Assembly: GCF_008000815.1 (NCBI RefSeq)
Contig: NZ_CP042806.1
Coordinates: 1,798,001-1,862,000 of the forward strand
Length of the DNA stretch: 64,000 nt
Source of the DNA: Terriglobus albidus
GTDB taxonomy: Bacteria > Acidobacteriota > Terriglobia > Terriglobales > Acidobacteriaceae
Reading direction: 5' to 3'
Shown here one piece after another: positions 17,378 to 25,414 of this stretch; position 1 is the first letter of the stretch; every line of letters starts with the position of its first letter. The notes under the pieces are model-generated. The model made no database searches. It was not told where the DNA came from and saw nothing but the letters and a program-made list of their open reading frames with translations. The position numbers and the translations under genes are program-made.

Positions 17378-17917
17378 TTACTCGTTGTAGTGCAGCAGAG
17401 AGTAGACGTCGTAGTCCGGGAACTTGGCGCGGCCCTTGAGGAAGTCGAGCTCGACGGCGAAGCCCAGGCCGACCACGATGCCGCCAAGCTGGCGGACGAG
17501 TTGGGTGGTAGCTTCCATGGTGCCGCCGGTGGCGAGCAGGTCATCGACGATGACGACCTTCTGCCCGGGCTGGACGGCGTCCAGGTGGATTTCGAGCGAG
17601 TCGGAGCCGTACTCGAGGTCGTAGGTGACTTTGGCGGTAGCTGCAGGCAGTTTGCGCGGCTTACGGACTGGTACGAAACCGGCATTCAGGCGATAGGCGA
17701 GCGCCGGTCCGAAGATGAAACCGCGGGCTTCGATACCGAGCACCAGGTCAACATCCTTGTCGATGTAATAGGCGGCAAAGGCATCGATCATCTGCGCGAA
17801 GCCAGCCTTGTCCTTCAGCAGAGTAGTGATGTCGTAGAACAGAATGCCGGGCTTGGGGAAATCAGGGACAGTCCGCACGAGGGACTTGAGTGGTTCACAG
17901 TTAATGGGTGTCGCCAT
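17378..17917 (-). CDS. apt: Adenine phosphoribosyltransferase
   Basis: 179 residues; salvages adenine to AMP using PRPP. PRPP-binding loop [14 protein letters not shown] near residue 120, with [15 protein letters not shown] and [11 protein letters not shown] as further Apt hallmarks. Normal length. Upstream of its start lies an imperfect heptad (TTGAAT) inverted repeat that separates it from acylphosphatase. Confidence 0.96.
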   Translation of the reverse strand: MATPINCEPLKSLVRTVPDFPKPGILFYDITTLLKDKAGFAQMIDAFAAYYIDKDVDLVLGIEARGFIFGPALAYRLNAGFVPVRKPRKLPAATAKVTYDLEYGSDSLEIHLDAVQPGQKVVIVDDLLATGGTMEATTQLVRQLGGIVVGLGFAVELDFLKGRAKFPDYDVYSLLHYNE

Positions 17918-17933
17918 GAGGAAATTCTAGAGG

Positions 17934-18045
17934 ATTGTTGAATGGTGGAATAGTTGAATGGTTGAATCGTGAGGTGTGCCGGTTCAGTGTGTGTAACCGA
18001 TCGCTTTGAGCTTTATTCAACTATTCAACAATTGAACTATTCAAC
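17934..18045. repeat. Imperfect inverted repeat built of TTGAAT heptads
   Basis: Left arm 17934-17967 contains repeated GTTGAAT units (TTGTTGAATGG, TAGTTGAATGGTTGAAT); right arm 18014-18045 has the complementary TTCAAC units (ATTCAACTATTCAAC). Related in design to the perfect repeat at 32074-32150. Confidence 0.7.
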
Positions 18046-18049
18046 CGTC

Positions 18050-18331
18050 TCACCACGCTCCTTCAATCTGGAAGGGGCCGAGCTTGCCGGCTTCGCTGTC
18101 ATCGAGATCGTGGACCTGGAGGCGGTCGACGCGTGAGCCCCGTGAGCCCTTGCGGAGGTGCGTTTCCAGGTCTTTGAGTTTATCTCCCGAACCTGCGGCG
18201 ACGCACTCCACTTCACCGCTGGGGAGATTGCGGACCCAGCCATTGAGGTTTAGTTCCGCAGCCTCGCGGTGGACGAACCAGCGAAAGCCAACACCCTGCA
18301 CGCGACCGGAGATAAGGTAGTGACGCACCAT
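18050..18331 (-). CDS. acyP: Acylphosphatase
   Basis: 93 residues, the normal size. Hydrolyses acyl phosphates such as carbamoyl phosphate. Both family signatures are present: GRVQGVGFRWFV with the phosphate-binding Arg near residue 18, and GWVRNLPSGEVE with the catalytic Asn near 36. Divergent from the adjacent 111-residue gene, overlapping its start by 2 bp. Confidence 0.93.
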   Translation of the reverse strand: MVRHYLISGRVQGVGFRWFVHREAAELNLNGWVRNLPSGEVECVAAGSGDKLKDLETHLRKGSRGSRVDRLQVHDLDDSEAGKLGPFQIEGAW

Positions 18332-18665
18332 GACTCTGGTCAGTGTAGAGCAAGTAGATAATCGGAATGTGGCTTTGAATTACAGCGTTGTGGCACAGAG
18401 TGTGGACGAGGTGCGCGATACCGGCAACTCTCCGTCTGTAAGCATGTGGGAGTTTTTGCAGGCGACGGGGCAGGAGGACTTGCTGCGGACGATCAGCATC
18501 TACGGCGAGAGCGGAAAGACACGCGAGCAGGCGCGGACGTATTACATGAATGGTGAGGCGCTGCGAGTGTGGCGGGCGATGGGCAAAGCGCCGACGATCG
18601 TGGGAGAGATGCACCGTCCGGCGAAGACTGCAGCGATGGTGTTTGGAGTGCCTTACAGCCAGTAA
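18330..18665 (+). CDS. Hypothetical 111-residue protein
   Basis: No family recognised. The C-terminal half (RTYYMNGEALRVWRAMGKAPTIVGEMHR) looks like a folded protein, and the stop codon is followed by a strong shared terminator, both in favour of a real gene. Against it, the ATG overlaps the divergent acylphosphatase start by 2 bp and no clear ribosome binding site is visible; a later in-frame start such as ATG 18444 is possible. Confidence 0.5.
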   Translation: MTLVSVEQVDNRNVALNYSVVAQSVDEVRDTGNSPSVSMWEFLQATGQEDLLRTISIYGESGKTREQARTYYMNGEALRVWRAMGKAPTIVGEMHRPAKTAAMVFGVPYSQ

Positions 18666-18669
18666 GGAG

Positions 18670-18697
18670 AAAAGGCTCGCCATCCGGCGAGCCTTTT
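18670..18697. terminator. Bidirectional intrinsic terminator
   Basis: Perfect 12-bp stem AAAAGGCTCGCC / GGCGAGCCTTTT with an ATCC loop; serves the 111-residue gene on the plus strand and efp on the minus strand. Confidence 0.9.
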
Positions 18698-18714
18698 CAG
18701 AAGGAATAGCGGCC

Positions 18715-19275
18715 TTAGGCGCGAGACATGTAGGCGCCTTCGGAGGTGTCGATGCGGATCTTCTCGCCTTCGTTGATGAAGGGAGGAACCTGCACCACCA
18801 AACCGGTCTCGGTCTTGGCGGGCTTGGTTACGGACGAGGCGGTCGCGGACTTGATGCCGGGCTCGGTCTCAACGACGGTCATCTCCACAACCTGTGGAAG
18901 CTCGATACCTACGGCCTTGCCGTCGTAGAAGCTGACGGAGATGCCGATATTCGGGAGCAGGTAGTCCACGGCGTCGCCAAGAATCTCGCGGGACAGGGTG
19001 GTCTGCTCGTAGGTAGCCGTGTCCATGAAGATGTAGTCATCACCGTCGTTGTACAGGTACTCCATCGCGATTTCATCGACGACGACGCGGTCGATGGCGT
19101 CGCCCGAGCGGAAGCGGTGCTCGAACATGGCTCCGGAGGAGAGGTTGCGCAGCTTGGCCTGGATGAAGGCGCGCAGGTTACCGGGGGTACGGTGCTCCAC
19201 TGAGAAGACCATGTGGAGCTTGTCGTTGTGCTTGATGATCATGCCCGGGCGCATCTGGGTGGCGGGAATCGCCAT
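18715..19275 (-). CDS. efp: Translation elongation factor P
   Basis: 186 residues, three OB-like beta domains. It rescues ribosomes stalled at consecutive prolines. N-terminal KOW-like domain MAIPATQMRPGMIIKHNDKLH; C-terminal signature GLVVQVPPFINEGEKIRIDTSEGAYMSRA. The tip of the domain I loop reads HRTPGNLRAF, so the residue aligned with the modified E. coli Lys34 is Asn33; there is no Arg at the position rhamnosylated in Pseudomonas, although Arg35 lies two residues on. The known lysylation and rhamnosylation chemistries would not apply directly. AGGAGA precedes the start. Confidence 0.96.
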   Translation of the reverse strand: MAIPATQMRPGMIIKHNDKLHMVFSVEHRTPGNLRAFIQAKLRNLSSGAMFEHRFRSGDAIDRVVVDEIAMEYLYNDGDDYIFMDTATYEQTTLSREILGDAVDYLLPNIGISVSFYDGKAVGIELPQVVEMTVVETEPGIKSATASSVTKPAKTETGLVVQVPPFINEGEKIRIDTSEGAYMSRA

Positions 19276-19396
19276 GGTGTATCTCCTGAACTGTTCTGAT
19301 GGTTTTCCGGGCGCAAAGGGCCGGATATGGCAGGGCGTGACGCGCTGCTTTTAGAACCTTCTTCGATTGTAGCTCAGGGCCGAGGATCCGGCCCGA

Positions 19397-19510
19397 GAGC
19401 ATTTTCCCTGTGGGTGTAGTGTAGGGCGTACGCATCCTATGGGCGTTTTCCGCAATGAAAACGCCGCTGCACGCCCTTCTGGGATACCCAGCAACAGGGA
19501 AAACGCTTTA
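19397..19510 (-). repeat. 110-bp inverted-repeat element, copy B
   Basis: Reverse complement matches copy A (14303-14412) at about 90% with the internal GGCGTTTTC/GAAAACGCC stem conserved and only the hairpin loop changed (ATTGCG against ATCGCG). The element starts at the TAA stop of the preceding minus-strand gene, the same relative placement and orientation as copy A. Confidence 0.85.
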
Positions 19511-19843
19511 ATCCAGGGCCAGGGGAGCGAACCCGGCAAACATCTGGGCGGCCTCGGGGAGCTGGTTGAGGGGGACGATCTCGCAGGCGGCGAAGTAGCG
19601 GTCCCACAGGGCTTTGACCTTCGCGTTATTGTGAGCCTTCTCGATACCGCCCTCCTCCCACTCGAAGACTTCGACGATGGTGCCATCGGCGGCGCGGCAG
19701 GCAATGAACTCGCGGCTGGTGGCCAGGCCCTCCGCACGCAGCAGCGGCAGGTGCTCGCGGGTGAGCTGCAGCAGATCGGCTTCTTTGCCGGGTCTAGGGC
19801 GGTAGGCGACGATGACGATACTGCGACCCTGGACTGAATTCAT
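19508..19843 (-). CDS. Small dimeric alpha/beta-barrel protein, possible quinol monooxygenase (ABM) family
   Basis: 111 residues. The opening SIVIVAYRPRPGKEADLLQLTREHLPLLRAEGL and the later VEVFEWEEGGIEKAHNNAKVKALWDRY follow the ABM/YgiN ferredoxin-like pattern (strand, helix, strand with EW, helix). Function inferred only from fold; no catalytic residue can be assigned. Ends exactly where the 110-bp repeat begins. Confidence 0.65.
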   Translation of the reverse strand: MNSVQGRSIVIVAYRPRPGKEADLLQLTREHLPLLRAEGLATSREFIACRAADGTIVEVFEWEEGGIEKAHNNAKVKALWDRYFAACEIVPLNQLPEAAQMFAGFAPLALD

Positions 19844-19881
19844 GCGAGACAGGGTAGCATGTGTGGAAAGGGCCGTTTCCT

Positions 19882-20508
19882 CTAGAGCAACGTGTCGCTT
19901 GAGATGCGGGCGATACCGGCCCGCTGCATCTCCACATTGACTCGAGCGACGGAGCCGTTGAGGTCGATGGCACGGCAGGCATCTTCAATGACGCAGGCGG
20001 TAAAGCCAAGGGAGACGGCGTCCATGGCGGAAAAGTGAACACAGTAGTCATAGGCCAGTCCGCAGAAGGACAGGCGTTGGATGCCACGTTCTTTCAGGGC
20101 GCCGCCGAGGCCGGTCGGGGTGGAGTGGTCGTTATCCAGAAAGGCGGAGTAAGAGTCAATGCGCGGGTTGTAGCCCTTACGGACAATCAACTCGGCGCGT
20201 GTGGTGTCGAGCTGCGGGTGGAAGGCGGCGCCTGCGCTCCCCTGGAGGCAGTGATCGGGCCAGAGGACCTGGGGGCCATAAGCCACCTGAATGGTCTCGA
20301 AGGGCTGGGCGCCGGGATGGGAGGTCGCAAACGAGATATGCCCCGCCGGATGCCAGTCCTGGGTAAGAATGACGTGGCCAAAACGCTCCTGCAGGCGATT
20401 GATCAGAGGAACGATCTCGTCGCCGTTTCGAACCTCAAGCGCACCGCCGGGGCAGAAATCGTTCTGCAGATCGATGATGACGAGGGCGTCAGTGGGCTGA
20501 TGCGTCAT
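19882..20508 (-). CDS. pncA: Nicotinamidase/pyrazinamidase
   Basis: 208 residues, isochorismatase fold; converts nicotinamide to nicotinate for NAD salvage. Catalytic triad candidates: Asp in IIDLQNDFCPGG, Lys in IVRKGYN, Cys in LAYDYCVHFSA. Metal ligands appear in TQDWHPAGHISF (Asp, His, His). Upstream, divergent, is the Hcp-like accessory cassette. Confidence 0.95.
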   Translation of the reverse strand: MTHQPTDALVIIDLQNDFCPGGALEVRNGDEIVPLINRLQERFGHVILTQDWHPAGHISFATSHPGAQPFETIQVAYGPQVLWPDHCLQGSAGAAFHPQLDTTRAELIVRKGYNPRIDSYSAFLDNDHSTPTGLGGALKERGIQRLSFCGLAYDYCVHFSAMDAVSLGFTACVIEDACRAIDLNGSVARVNVEMQRAGIARISSDTLL

Positions 20509-20581
20509 GGTGTCTATTGTCCATCAAACGAAAGCGGAGATGATTTCATCGCTCTTTACGGAAGGCGAAAGGGACGGAGAG

Positions 20582-20615
20582 GTGTCAGTTGACACGTTAG
20601 GCGGGATTGTAGAAT
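20582..20615 (+). promoter_or_regulatory. Candidate promoter with overlapping palindrome for the Hcp cassette
   Basis: GTGTCA-GT-TGACAC (20582-20595) is a perfect palindrome whose right half contains a consensus -35 TTGACA (20589-20594). TAGAAT at 20610-20615 can serve as -10, though the 15-bp spacer is short. A repressor bound to the palindrome would block the -35. Confidence 0.45.
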
Positions 20616-20658
20616 CTGAAACCGAACGTTACTCTCCCCCGAGAAGGCAGACGTAGAG

Positions 20659-21072
20659 ATGGCAAAGCCCTCAGTAACAACAGTGACGATCGACGGCAAT
20701 AAATTTAATGCGTTCGCGGTCAACGTGGCGCTTTCTACAGTCAGTGAAGTAGCGGGGATGCCCATGATGGGCTCTCTGAGCTGCAATATCCAGGTAAGTG
20801 TGGATATGCACGACAACACCAACATGCCCTTCTCAACGTTGAAGACTCTCTTCGACCTTGCGAATGTGGTGACCCGCGAAAAGATCAAAGACATCAAGGT
20901 CGAGTTCTGGCAGGATGATTCGCAGCAGGACGCTTTGTGCACATATGCGTTCAAGGGCTGGATCAGCCACTGGAATACGGGTAGCGGTGATGGCGCGAAC
21001 CACACACTGACGATGAGCCTGCAGCCGACGCTGGACACGAAAAACTACGTCGACCTCAGGATGAGCAACTAG
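20659..21072 (+). CDS. Hcp/TssD-like tube protein (orphan)
   Basis: 137 residues, no signal peptide. A beta-rich sequence with the middle motif IKDIKVEFWQDDSQQDALCTYAFKG followed by WISHWNTGSGDGANHTLTMSLQPTL, which resembles the TssD/Hcp group of Bacteroidota-type T6SS tube proteins (strand, extended loop, then a mixed helix/strand end). Hcp forms stacked hexameric rings and carries effectors. No sheath, baseplate or ATPase gene is nearby, so it is an orphan. It is followed within 50 bp by a peptidoglycan-hydrolase-like gene. Assignment rests on pattern memory. Confidence 0.6.
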   Translation: MAKPSVTTVTIDGNKFNAFAVNVALSTVSEVAGMPMMGSLSCNIQVSVDMHDNTNMPFSTLKTLFDLANVVTREKIKDIKVEFWQDDSQQDALCTYAFKGWISHWNTGSGDGANHTLTMSLQPTLDTKNYVDLRMSN

Positions 21073-21118
21073 GTTCTCGCTGAGACGGCAGTCCTCGGAA
21101 GTAGAGGAGTGCCATTGC

Positions 21119-22321
21119 GTGACACAGATGGCAAATCCCACCGCACCAACCGGAATCAAGGTTGCGCTGAGCCTCGATCCTCCCGGTCCGACGTTTTACA
21201 TCGGACGGAACGCGTGCATGCCCCAAATCCGCGCCACTGCGACCGTTACGGGCGCGGATGCCGTCGCATTACAGGGCGCGACCTACAACTGGGTGGTGAC
21301 GCTCGTGATGCAAAACAAGAAAGTCCCTCTTTCCATGGGACGATCGGTGGCGCATCCGCCGATCAATCGAACTGGAGGACCGACCCTTGTGTTGCCGTTC
21401 ACTAAAGTGCGCGGAGGGCAACTGACCGTGACAGTTACTGTGCGTGCACCAGGACTGGTATCACCGACCACTCCAGCTCTACCGCCGTCTGCTCTGACGG
21501 CGAGCCGGTCAGACCTGCAGATTCTCGGGACGAACCCTACGGAGAACGATCTGATTGCAGAAGGCGCCAGTGATTTGATGATCAAGATTATCCGGCATGA
21601 GTCGTCAACACGGCAGTTTCTGGAGGCGGGCAGTACGGCCCCTGGCTATCCACTGTTCAGCCAAGACCATAAGGGGGGCGTGGGCTTGACGCAACTTACG
21701 AGACCAGCGCCAAGTGATGACGAGATCTGGGATTGGAAAGCTAATCTCCGTGGCGGTATAGCTGTGCTGGCGAAGAAGACCCGGTACGCACGGAACTATT
21801 TGATCGGTTATGCGAGCAGTTCCGAATTCACGGAGTTGGTGAAGGCGTACAACGAAGCAAGAGCACGTGTGGTGATACCAAAACCAGGTATGCCGCCGGC
21901 TTCTCCGGCCACGCCTCCGCTACCGCTCGCAGTTACGCTACCGGCTCCTACGTCTGATCAGATCGATCGCGAAACGCTCCGCGCGTATAACGGTTACGGC
22001 CGCGGTCTCACTGATCCGGATTCAAAGACTGTCTATTATCTGCCGGAGTATGTTGCAAAAATTGGCACGGACGGTCTGCTCGAAGTAGCGGTGGGAGCAG
22101 ATGGTAGAACTGGTGCGGCACACTGGCATGAAAATACAGCGGCGGATCGAGAGAAGTTCTGGCGCGATAAGAAACTGATCGAGCCAAACTCTAAAGGGCA
22201 GTATATCTATCCGGGAGATCCCGATTATGTAGCCAATGTTCTCAAGGTTGCCATTACCGATCCTCCGGCGCCAAGAGTTCAATCGATATCGGGCGCGTTG
22301 CTGTCGACACCTGAAAGGTAA
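21119..22321 (+). CDS. Lysozyme-like (SLT/goose-type) peptidoglycan hydrolase, probable effector
   Basis: 400 residues. A GTG start at 21119 fits GAGGAG 9 bp upstream; ATG 21128 is an alternative. No signal peptide. Residues about 10-130 form an Ig-like beta domain (IRATATVTGADAVALQGATYNWVVTL). From about 155 comes a lysozyme-like domain: LMIKIIRHESSTRQFL with the likely catalytic Glu, then GGVGLTQLTRP matching the GxxGLxQL turn of lytic transglycosylases, and the WDWKANLRGGIAVLAKKTRYA helix. A Pro/Ala linker near 260 and a C-terminal part containing AYNGYGRGL follow. Lack of a secretion signal next to an Hcp-like gene suggests Hcp-carried delivery. GC is lower than in neighbouring genes. Confidence 0.65.
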   Translation: MTQMANPTAPTGIKVALSLDPPGPTFYIGRNACMPQIRATATVTGADAVALQGATYNWVVTLVMQNKKVPLSMGRSVAHPPINRTGGPTLVLPFTKVRGGQLTVTVTVRAPGLVSPTTPALPPSALTASRSDLQILGTNPTENDLIAEGASDLMIKIIRHESSTRQFLEAGSTAPGYPLFSQDHKGGVGLTQLTRPAPSDDEIWDWKANLRGGIAVLAKKTRYARNYLIGYASSSEFTELVKAYNEARARVVIPKPGMPPASPATPPLPLAVTLPAPTSDQIDRETLRAYNGYGRGLTDPDSKTVYYLPEYVAKIGTDGLLEVAVGADGRTGAAHWHENTAADREKFWRDKKLIEPNSKGQYIYPGDPDYVANVLKVAITDPPAPRVQSISGALLSTPER

Positions 22322-22323
22322 CC

Positions 22324-23241
22324 ATGATGAAGCTTGTGCGATTGGTTTTGTTGGTTGCGACGGTATGGTGCGGGGTAGCCGGCCATGCGCAGTTCTTTTA
22401 TGAGGCGAGTTGCAACGACGTCGAGAAATACGATGTCACCACCGGGAAACACGTGGCGACGATAAGTCTGGCTTCCCGTACTTCATTGTTTCCTGACGAG
22501 AGTCCGCGGACAGCCTTCTGCGATATAGACAACATGAAGTACGACGCAGCGCGTTCTATTGCGATAGTTGAGGTAAATGACGGGCGGTATCAGGTTTTTC
22601 GCCGGCTGGTCTTTACGGTTCCGCAGTTTCGTCTGGTCTCAGGACGTGTGTTATCTCGTAAGTGGCACGATGTTGGAGCGGGCGAGGAACCTGCGACAGA
22701 TATGGTTGCGAAACTTGCGTTGCCAGGGATGTCGACTGACCCAAATCAAAGGGGGTGGCTGATGCTGGATGGTTATCAAGCCGACACCGATTTGGTGCAA
22801 TGCACAGCATACGGACAAGGAAAGATGTTGTTATCGACTCCCGTAGAGAGCGCAGGAGATAAGGTGATCCTTCGAGTGACCTGCGCTGAAGGAACGAGGT
22901 TCCTCACCGCAAGAGGTGACACAAAGCAAATTATGTCTCTGAATCTGCCGCTCGAAGCCGGGTGGGGAGTCGCTTATACGACTAGCGACGCTCGCTATTT
23001 GTTGATTGCCGGTCGTCGCGAGTACGTGACGCAAGGTGGCGACAAAGCGTGGCTGGTGGATCTACAGACCAGCAAGCTCGTCGGACAATGGACTGATCCT
23101 CGTATGACACATGGGCGATTCCTAGGATTCGCTCGCAATGGCAATCTGCTTTTCCTGACTCATGGAGAGAACCTCGTGTTGAAGACGGGACTGACATTCC
23201 AGCCAACTCCGGAAGGGGATGCTTTCTTCGCCGACCGATGA
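22324..23241 (+). CDS. Secreted protein of the Hcp cassette, possible periplasmic immunity protein
   Basis: 305 residues. It starts 2 bp after the hydrolase stop, so it is translationally coupled. Signal peptide MKLVRLVLLVATVWCGVAGHAQ directs it to the periplasm. The body has repeated beta segments (YDVTTGKHVATISL, RYLLIAGRREYVTQGGDKAWLVDLQTSKLVGQW) suggestive of a small beta-propeller. No family recognised. Location directly behind a peptidoglycan hydrolase that lacks its own signal makes a periplasmic immunity role plausible, but this is inference from context. Confidence 0.6.
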   Translation: MMKLVRLVLLVATVWCGVAGHAQFFYEASCNDVEKYDVTTGKHVATISLASRTSLFPDESPRTAFCDIDNMKYDAARSIAIVEVNDGRYQVFRRLVFTVPQFRLVSGRVLSRKWHDVGAGEEPATDMVAKLALPGMSTDPNQRGWLMLDGYQADTDLVQCTAYGQGKMLLSTPVESAGDKVILRVTCAEGTRFLTARGDTKQIMSLNLPLEAGWGVAYTTSDARYLLIAGRREYVTQGGDKAWLVDLQTSKLVGQWTDPRMTHGRFLGFARNGNLLFLTHGENLVLKTGLTFQPTPEGDAFFADR

Positions 23242-23278
23242 ATCCATTGCGGAATGAGCTCCTCAGTACACTAGCTGT

Positions 23279-23689
23279 ATGCCAGCACCGACAGCCGAAG
23301 CACGTATCCGGGTCCGCTATGCCGAGACCGACCAGATGGGCGTGGTGTACCACGCGAACTATGTTGTCTGGTTCGAGGTTGGTAGAGTGGAACTTCTGCG
23401 CTCAATCGGCCTGCCGTACAAGCAGCTTGAGGAAGAGGGCATCCTGATCGCTGTAGCGGAGGTAAACGCACGCTACAAGCGTCCGGCGAGATATGACGAT
23501 GAGATCGCGGTCCGTACGACCGTGAAGCAGGTTCGGGGATCGATCATCCGTATCGGCTATCAGGTCGTCCGCGTTACGGATGAGGAACTGCTCTGCGAGG
23601 GGGAGACGGTGCACGTAGTGATCGACCGCGAGTTCAAGCGGGCGAATCTGCCAGATGCGTATGCTGCCCGGATGGCAGGGGAGCAGTAA
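23279..23689 (+). CDS. Acyl-CoA thioesterase, YbgC/4HBT hotdog family
   Basis: 136 residues. Hotdog-fold thioesterase with the YbgC-type signature RVRYAETDQMGVVYHANYVVWFE carrying the active-site Asp and the Tyr-His pair. The remainder (LEEEGILIAVAEVNARYKRPARYDD) matches the family throughout. YbgC commonly belongs to the tol-pal cluster, but no tol genes are adjacent here. Confidence 0.93.
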   Translation: MPAPTAEARIRVRYAETDQMGVVYHANYVVWFEVGRVELLRSIGLPYKQLEEEGILIAVAEVNARYKRPARYDDEIAVRTTVKQVRGSIIRIGYQVVRVTDEELLCEGETVHVVIDREFKRANLPDAYAARMAGEQ

Positions 23690-23732
23690 ACCCTGGGGTG
23701 TTGCCCCGGGCTGATATAGAACGCGTCTCCAC

Positions 23733-23905
23733 GCCAGCGAACAAGTTTGCCGAGGACCCCGGCCTTCAGCGCTTATATGGCCGGGCGCTCCACCCCTCAC
23801 AACCTTAGGGTGGGCTCGGAATACCCAAAATCGAATTTGTCGATGCGCCCTAGGGTAGAGAAGCAGATTTCTCCGCTCCCTTTGGTCACTGCGAAATGAC
23901 AAAAA
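23733..23905 (+). repeat. Intergenic repeat modules R2 and R1
   Basis: R2-type segment at 23733-23762 (CCAGCGAACAAGTTTGCC...GGACCCCGG) and R1-type segment at 23858-23903 (AGAAGCAGATTTCTCCGCTC...GCGAAATGACAAA). Related copies at 36195-36240, 38388-38583 and 51588-51820. Confidence 0.75.
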
Positions 23906-23908
23906 AAG

Positions 23909-23931
23909 AAAGCCCGGCTAAGCCGGGCTTT
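23909..23931. terminator. Bidirectional intrinsic terminator
   Basis: AAAGCCCGG-CTAAG-CCGGGCTTT with A/T-rich flanks on both sides, between the thioesterase and the convergent outer-membrane protein gene. Confidence 0.85.
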
Positions 23932-23949
23932 CTCTAACCCATGGATCGG

Positions 23950-24627
23950 TTATTTGCTCTGGTGGCCCCAGCGATAGACGAGACCGGCGTTGAAGCCGAC
24001 GTTGTGCTGCAGGGTGGAGCCGAAGGTCGTGATCTGGTAGGTCGGGGCGATGCGGAAGGCCAGGTTCGGGTAGAAGCTGTAGTCCACGCTGCCGCCGAGG
24101 GCGAAGGCGCCGGCGTTGCCGGTCTTCCATAGGCCCAGTGCAGGAGCGGGAACGCCCTTGGAGCCGCCATCGAAATTACCCATCGCCATACCGCCAAGCA
24201 CGTTGACGTTCGCGCTCAGACGTTCCTTGCGATAGAAGCGGTACTGCGGTCCGCCCATGAAGGTGTAGTGCGTGATGAGCGGATCCCAGATGTTATAGGG
24301 GTTGTTGCCCGTCTTGGCATTGCCATAGTGGCCGCGGACATCACCGACGACCGCCCAGCGCGGGTTCAGGTAGTAGTTCCCAGCAACCTGCCAGCTGATC
24401 TCATTGTTGCGCTGCAGGAAATCACCCGAACGGAAGCGCAGGTAGCCGACGCCGCCGAAGACCTCGTACTTGTGAGAGTAGGTGTCCTCAATCATTTTGG
24501 CGATACGCGCCTGGCGATTGGCGTTCATGCGCCGCTGCCGGCGGTCCTGTTGTGCCTCGCCGTGAAAAGCCGTTCCCACAAGCGCGGCCAAGGCCAGCGC
24601 GCACACGATCCGCTTCAAACCGAACAT
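23950..24627 (-). CDS. Outer-membrane beta-barrel protein, function unknown
   Basis: 225 residues from ATG 24627. Signal peptide MFGLKRIVCALALAALVGTAFHGEAQ. The mature part starts with a basic helix (QDRRQRRMNANRQARIAKMIEDT), then OmpA/OMPbb-like strands: YEVFGGVGYLRFRSGDF, YYLNPRWAVVGDVRGHYG, GPQYRFYRKERLSANVNVLGG, YPNLAFRIAPTYQ, ending in VGFNAGLVYRWGHQSK. It resembles surface-exposed OMP_b-brl proteins common in acidobacteria. Divergent from the cytochrome c gene. Confidence 0.8.
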   Translation of the reverse strand: MFGLKRIVCALALAALVGTAFHGEAQQDRRQRRMNANRQARIAKMIEDTYSHKYEVFGGVGYLRFRSGDFLQRNNEISWQVAGNYYLNPRWAVVGDVRGHYGNAKTGNNPYNIWDPLITHYTFMGGPQYRFYRKERLSANVNVLGGMAMGNFDGGSKGVPAPALGLWKTGNAGAFALGGSVDYSFYPNLAFRIAPTYQITTFGSTLQHNVGFNAGLVYRWGHQSK

Positions 24628-24728
24628 CAAACGATACCCCTGCAGCCTTCTTGCTCTGTTAGTTTCAAACCAGGTGGACCGGCATTTGCGGCACACCCTT
24701 TTATTAGAACATCCCCGGCGCGGAATTC

Positions 24729-25367
24729 ATGGCCAAACGATCCAGTAAAGGCTCTTCCAGTACATCCGGCTTGCTGCTTGGCGCGCTGCTGGGTGGCGGA
24801 CTTGTTGCGGGTGCAGGATATTTGTATTCGCATCCGGCGGCGCTGCGCGGTGTCCGCAACTCCGTAGGAATCCACGGCGACTATCCAGGAGCAGAGGGCG
24901 GGGGAGCAGAGAAATCAGGCTCTGAGGCCGCGTCTGCAGCGAGTCGGCCGCCAGTGACGAAGCCTCAGGATAAGTCGCGTTCACAGGTGGAGACGCCTGC
25001 TCCGTCCGAGGTGGCGCCTCCGAATCCGGCTGCCGTTGCCGCCGGGCAGCCTCCCTTTGCCGCCAGCGAGGATGTCTTTGAGGCTGCGGCGCCGATCTAC
25101 CGGAAGCAATGTGCTGCGTGCCATGGAACGCCCAGCGGAAAGCCACGGGTGGGAGGAGCTCCGCAGTTTTGGGTTGCGGGTGCGCCCGGTGTGGGCCATA
25201 AGGCGCCATCGGCGATTTATACGGTGATTGCCAAAGGGAGTCCCAAAGCCAGCGGTCATGCCTTTGCCGGCAAACTGACCAGCCAGCAGATCTGGCAGCT
25301 CACGTTGTTGCTGAAGGAAGCGGGCAACGATCTGCCCGATCCGGTTCGAAATCTGATGGGAGATTAA
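24729..25367 (+). CDS. Membrane-anchored monohaem cytochrome c
   Basis: 212 residues. N-terminal membrane anchor (LLLGALLGGGLVAGAGYLYS, residues about 14-35), then a long Ala/Ser/Pro-rich linker (about 40-115) and a C-terminal class I cytochrome c domain with the haem motif CAACHG near residue 132. It is membrane-tethered and periplasmic with the haem domain at the end of a flexible arm, as in electron shuttles to oxidases or dehydrogenases. The axial Met is not certain. No respiratory partner gene adjoins it. Confidence 0.88.
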   Translation: MAKRSSKGSSSTSGLLLGALLGGGLVAGAGYLYSHPAALRGVRNSVGIHGDYPGAEGGGAEKSGSEAASAASRPPVTKPQDKSRSQVETPAPSEVAPPNPAAVAAGQPPFAASEDVFEAAAPIYRKQCAACHGTPSGKPRVGGAPQFWVAGAPGVGHKAPSAIYTVIAKGSPKASGHAFAGKLTSQQIWQLTLLLKEAGNDLPDPVRNLMGD

Positions 25368-25409
25368 AACGGAAAGCCCGCATCTCGAGGATGCGGGCTT
25401 TGGTTTTAA
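25366..25409. terminator. Bidirectional intrinsic terminator
   Basis: AAAGCCCGCAT / ATGCGGGCTTT stem flanked by TTAAAAC and GGTTTTAA; overlaps the cytochrome c stop and ends just before the DUF481 stop on the other strand. Confidence 0.88.
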
Positions 25410-25414
25410 TCTGG

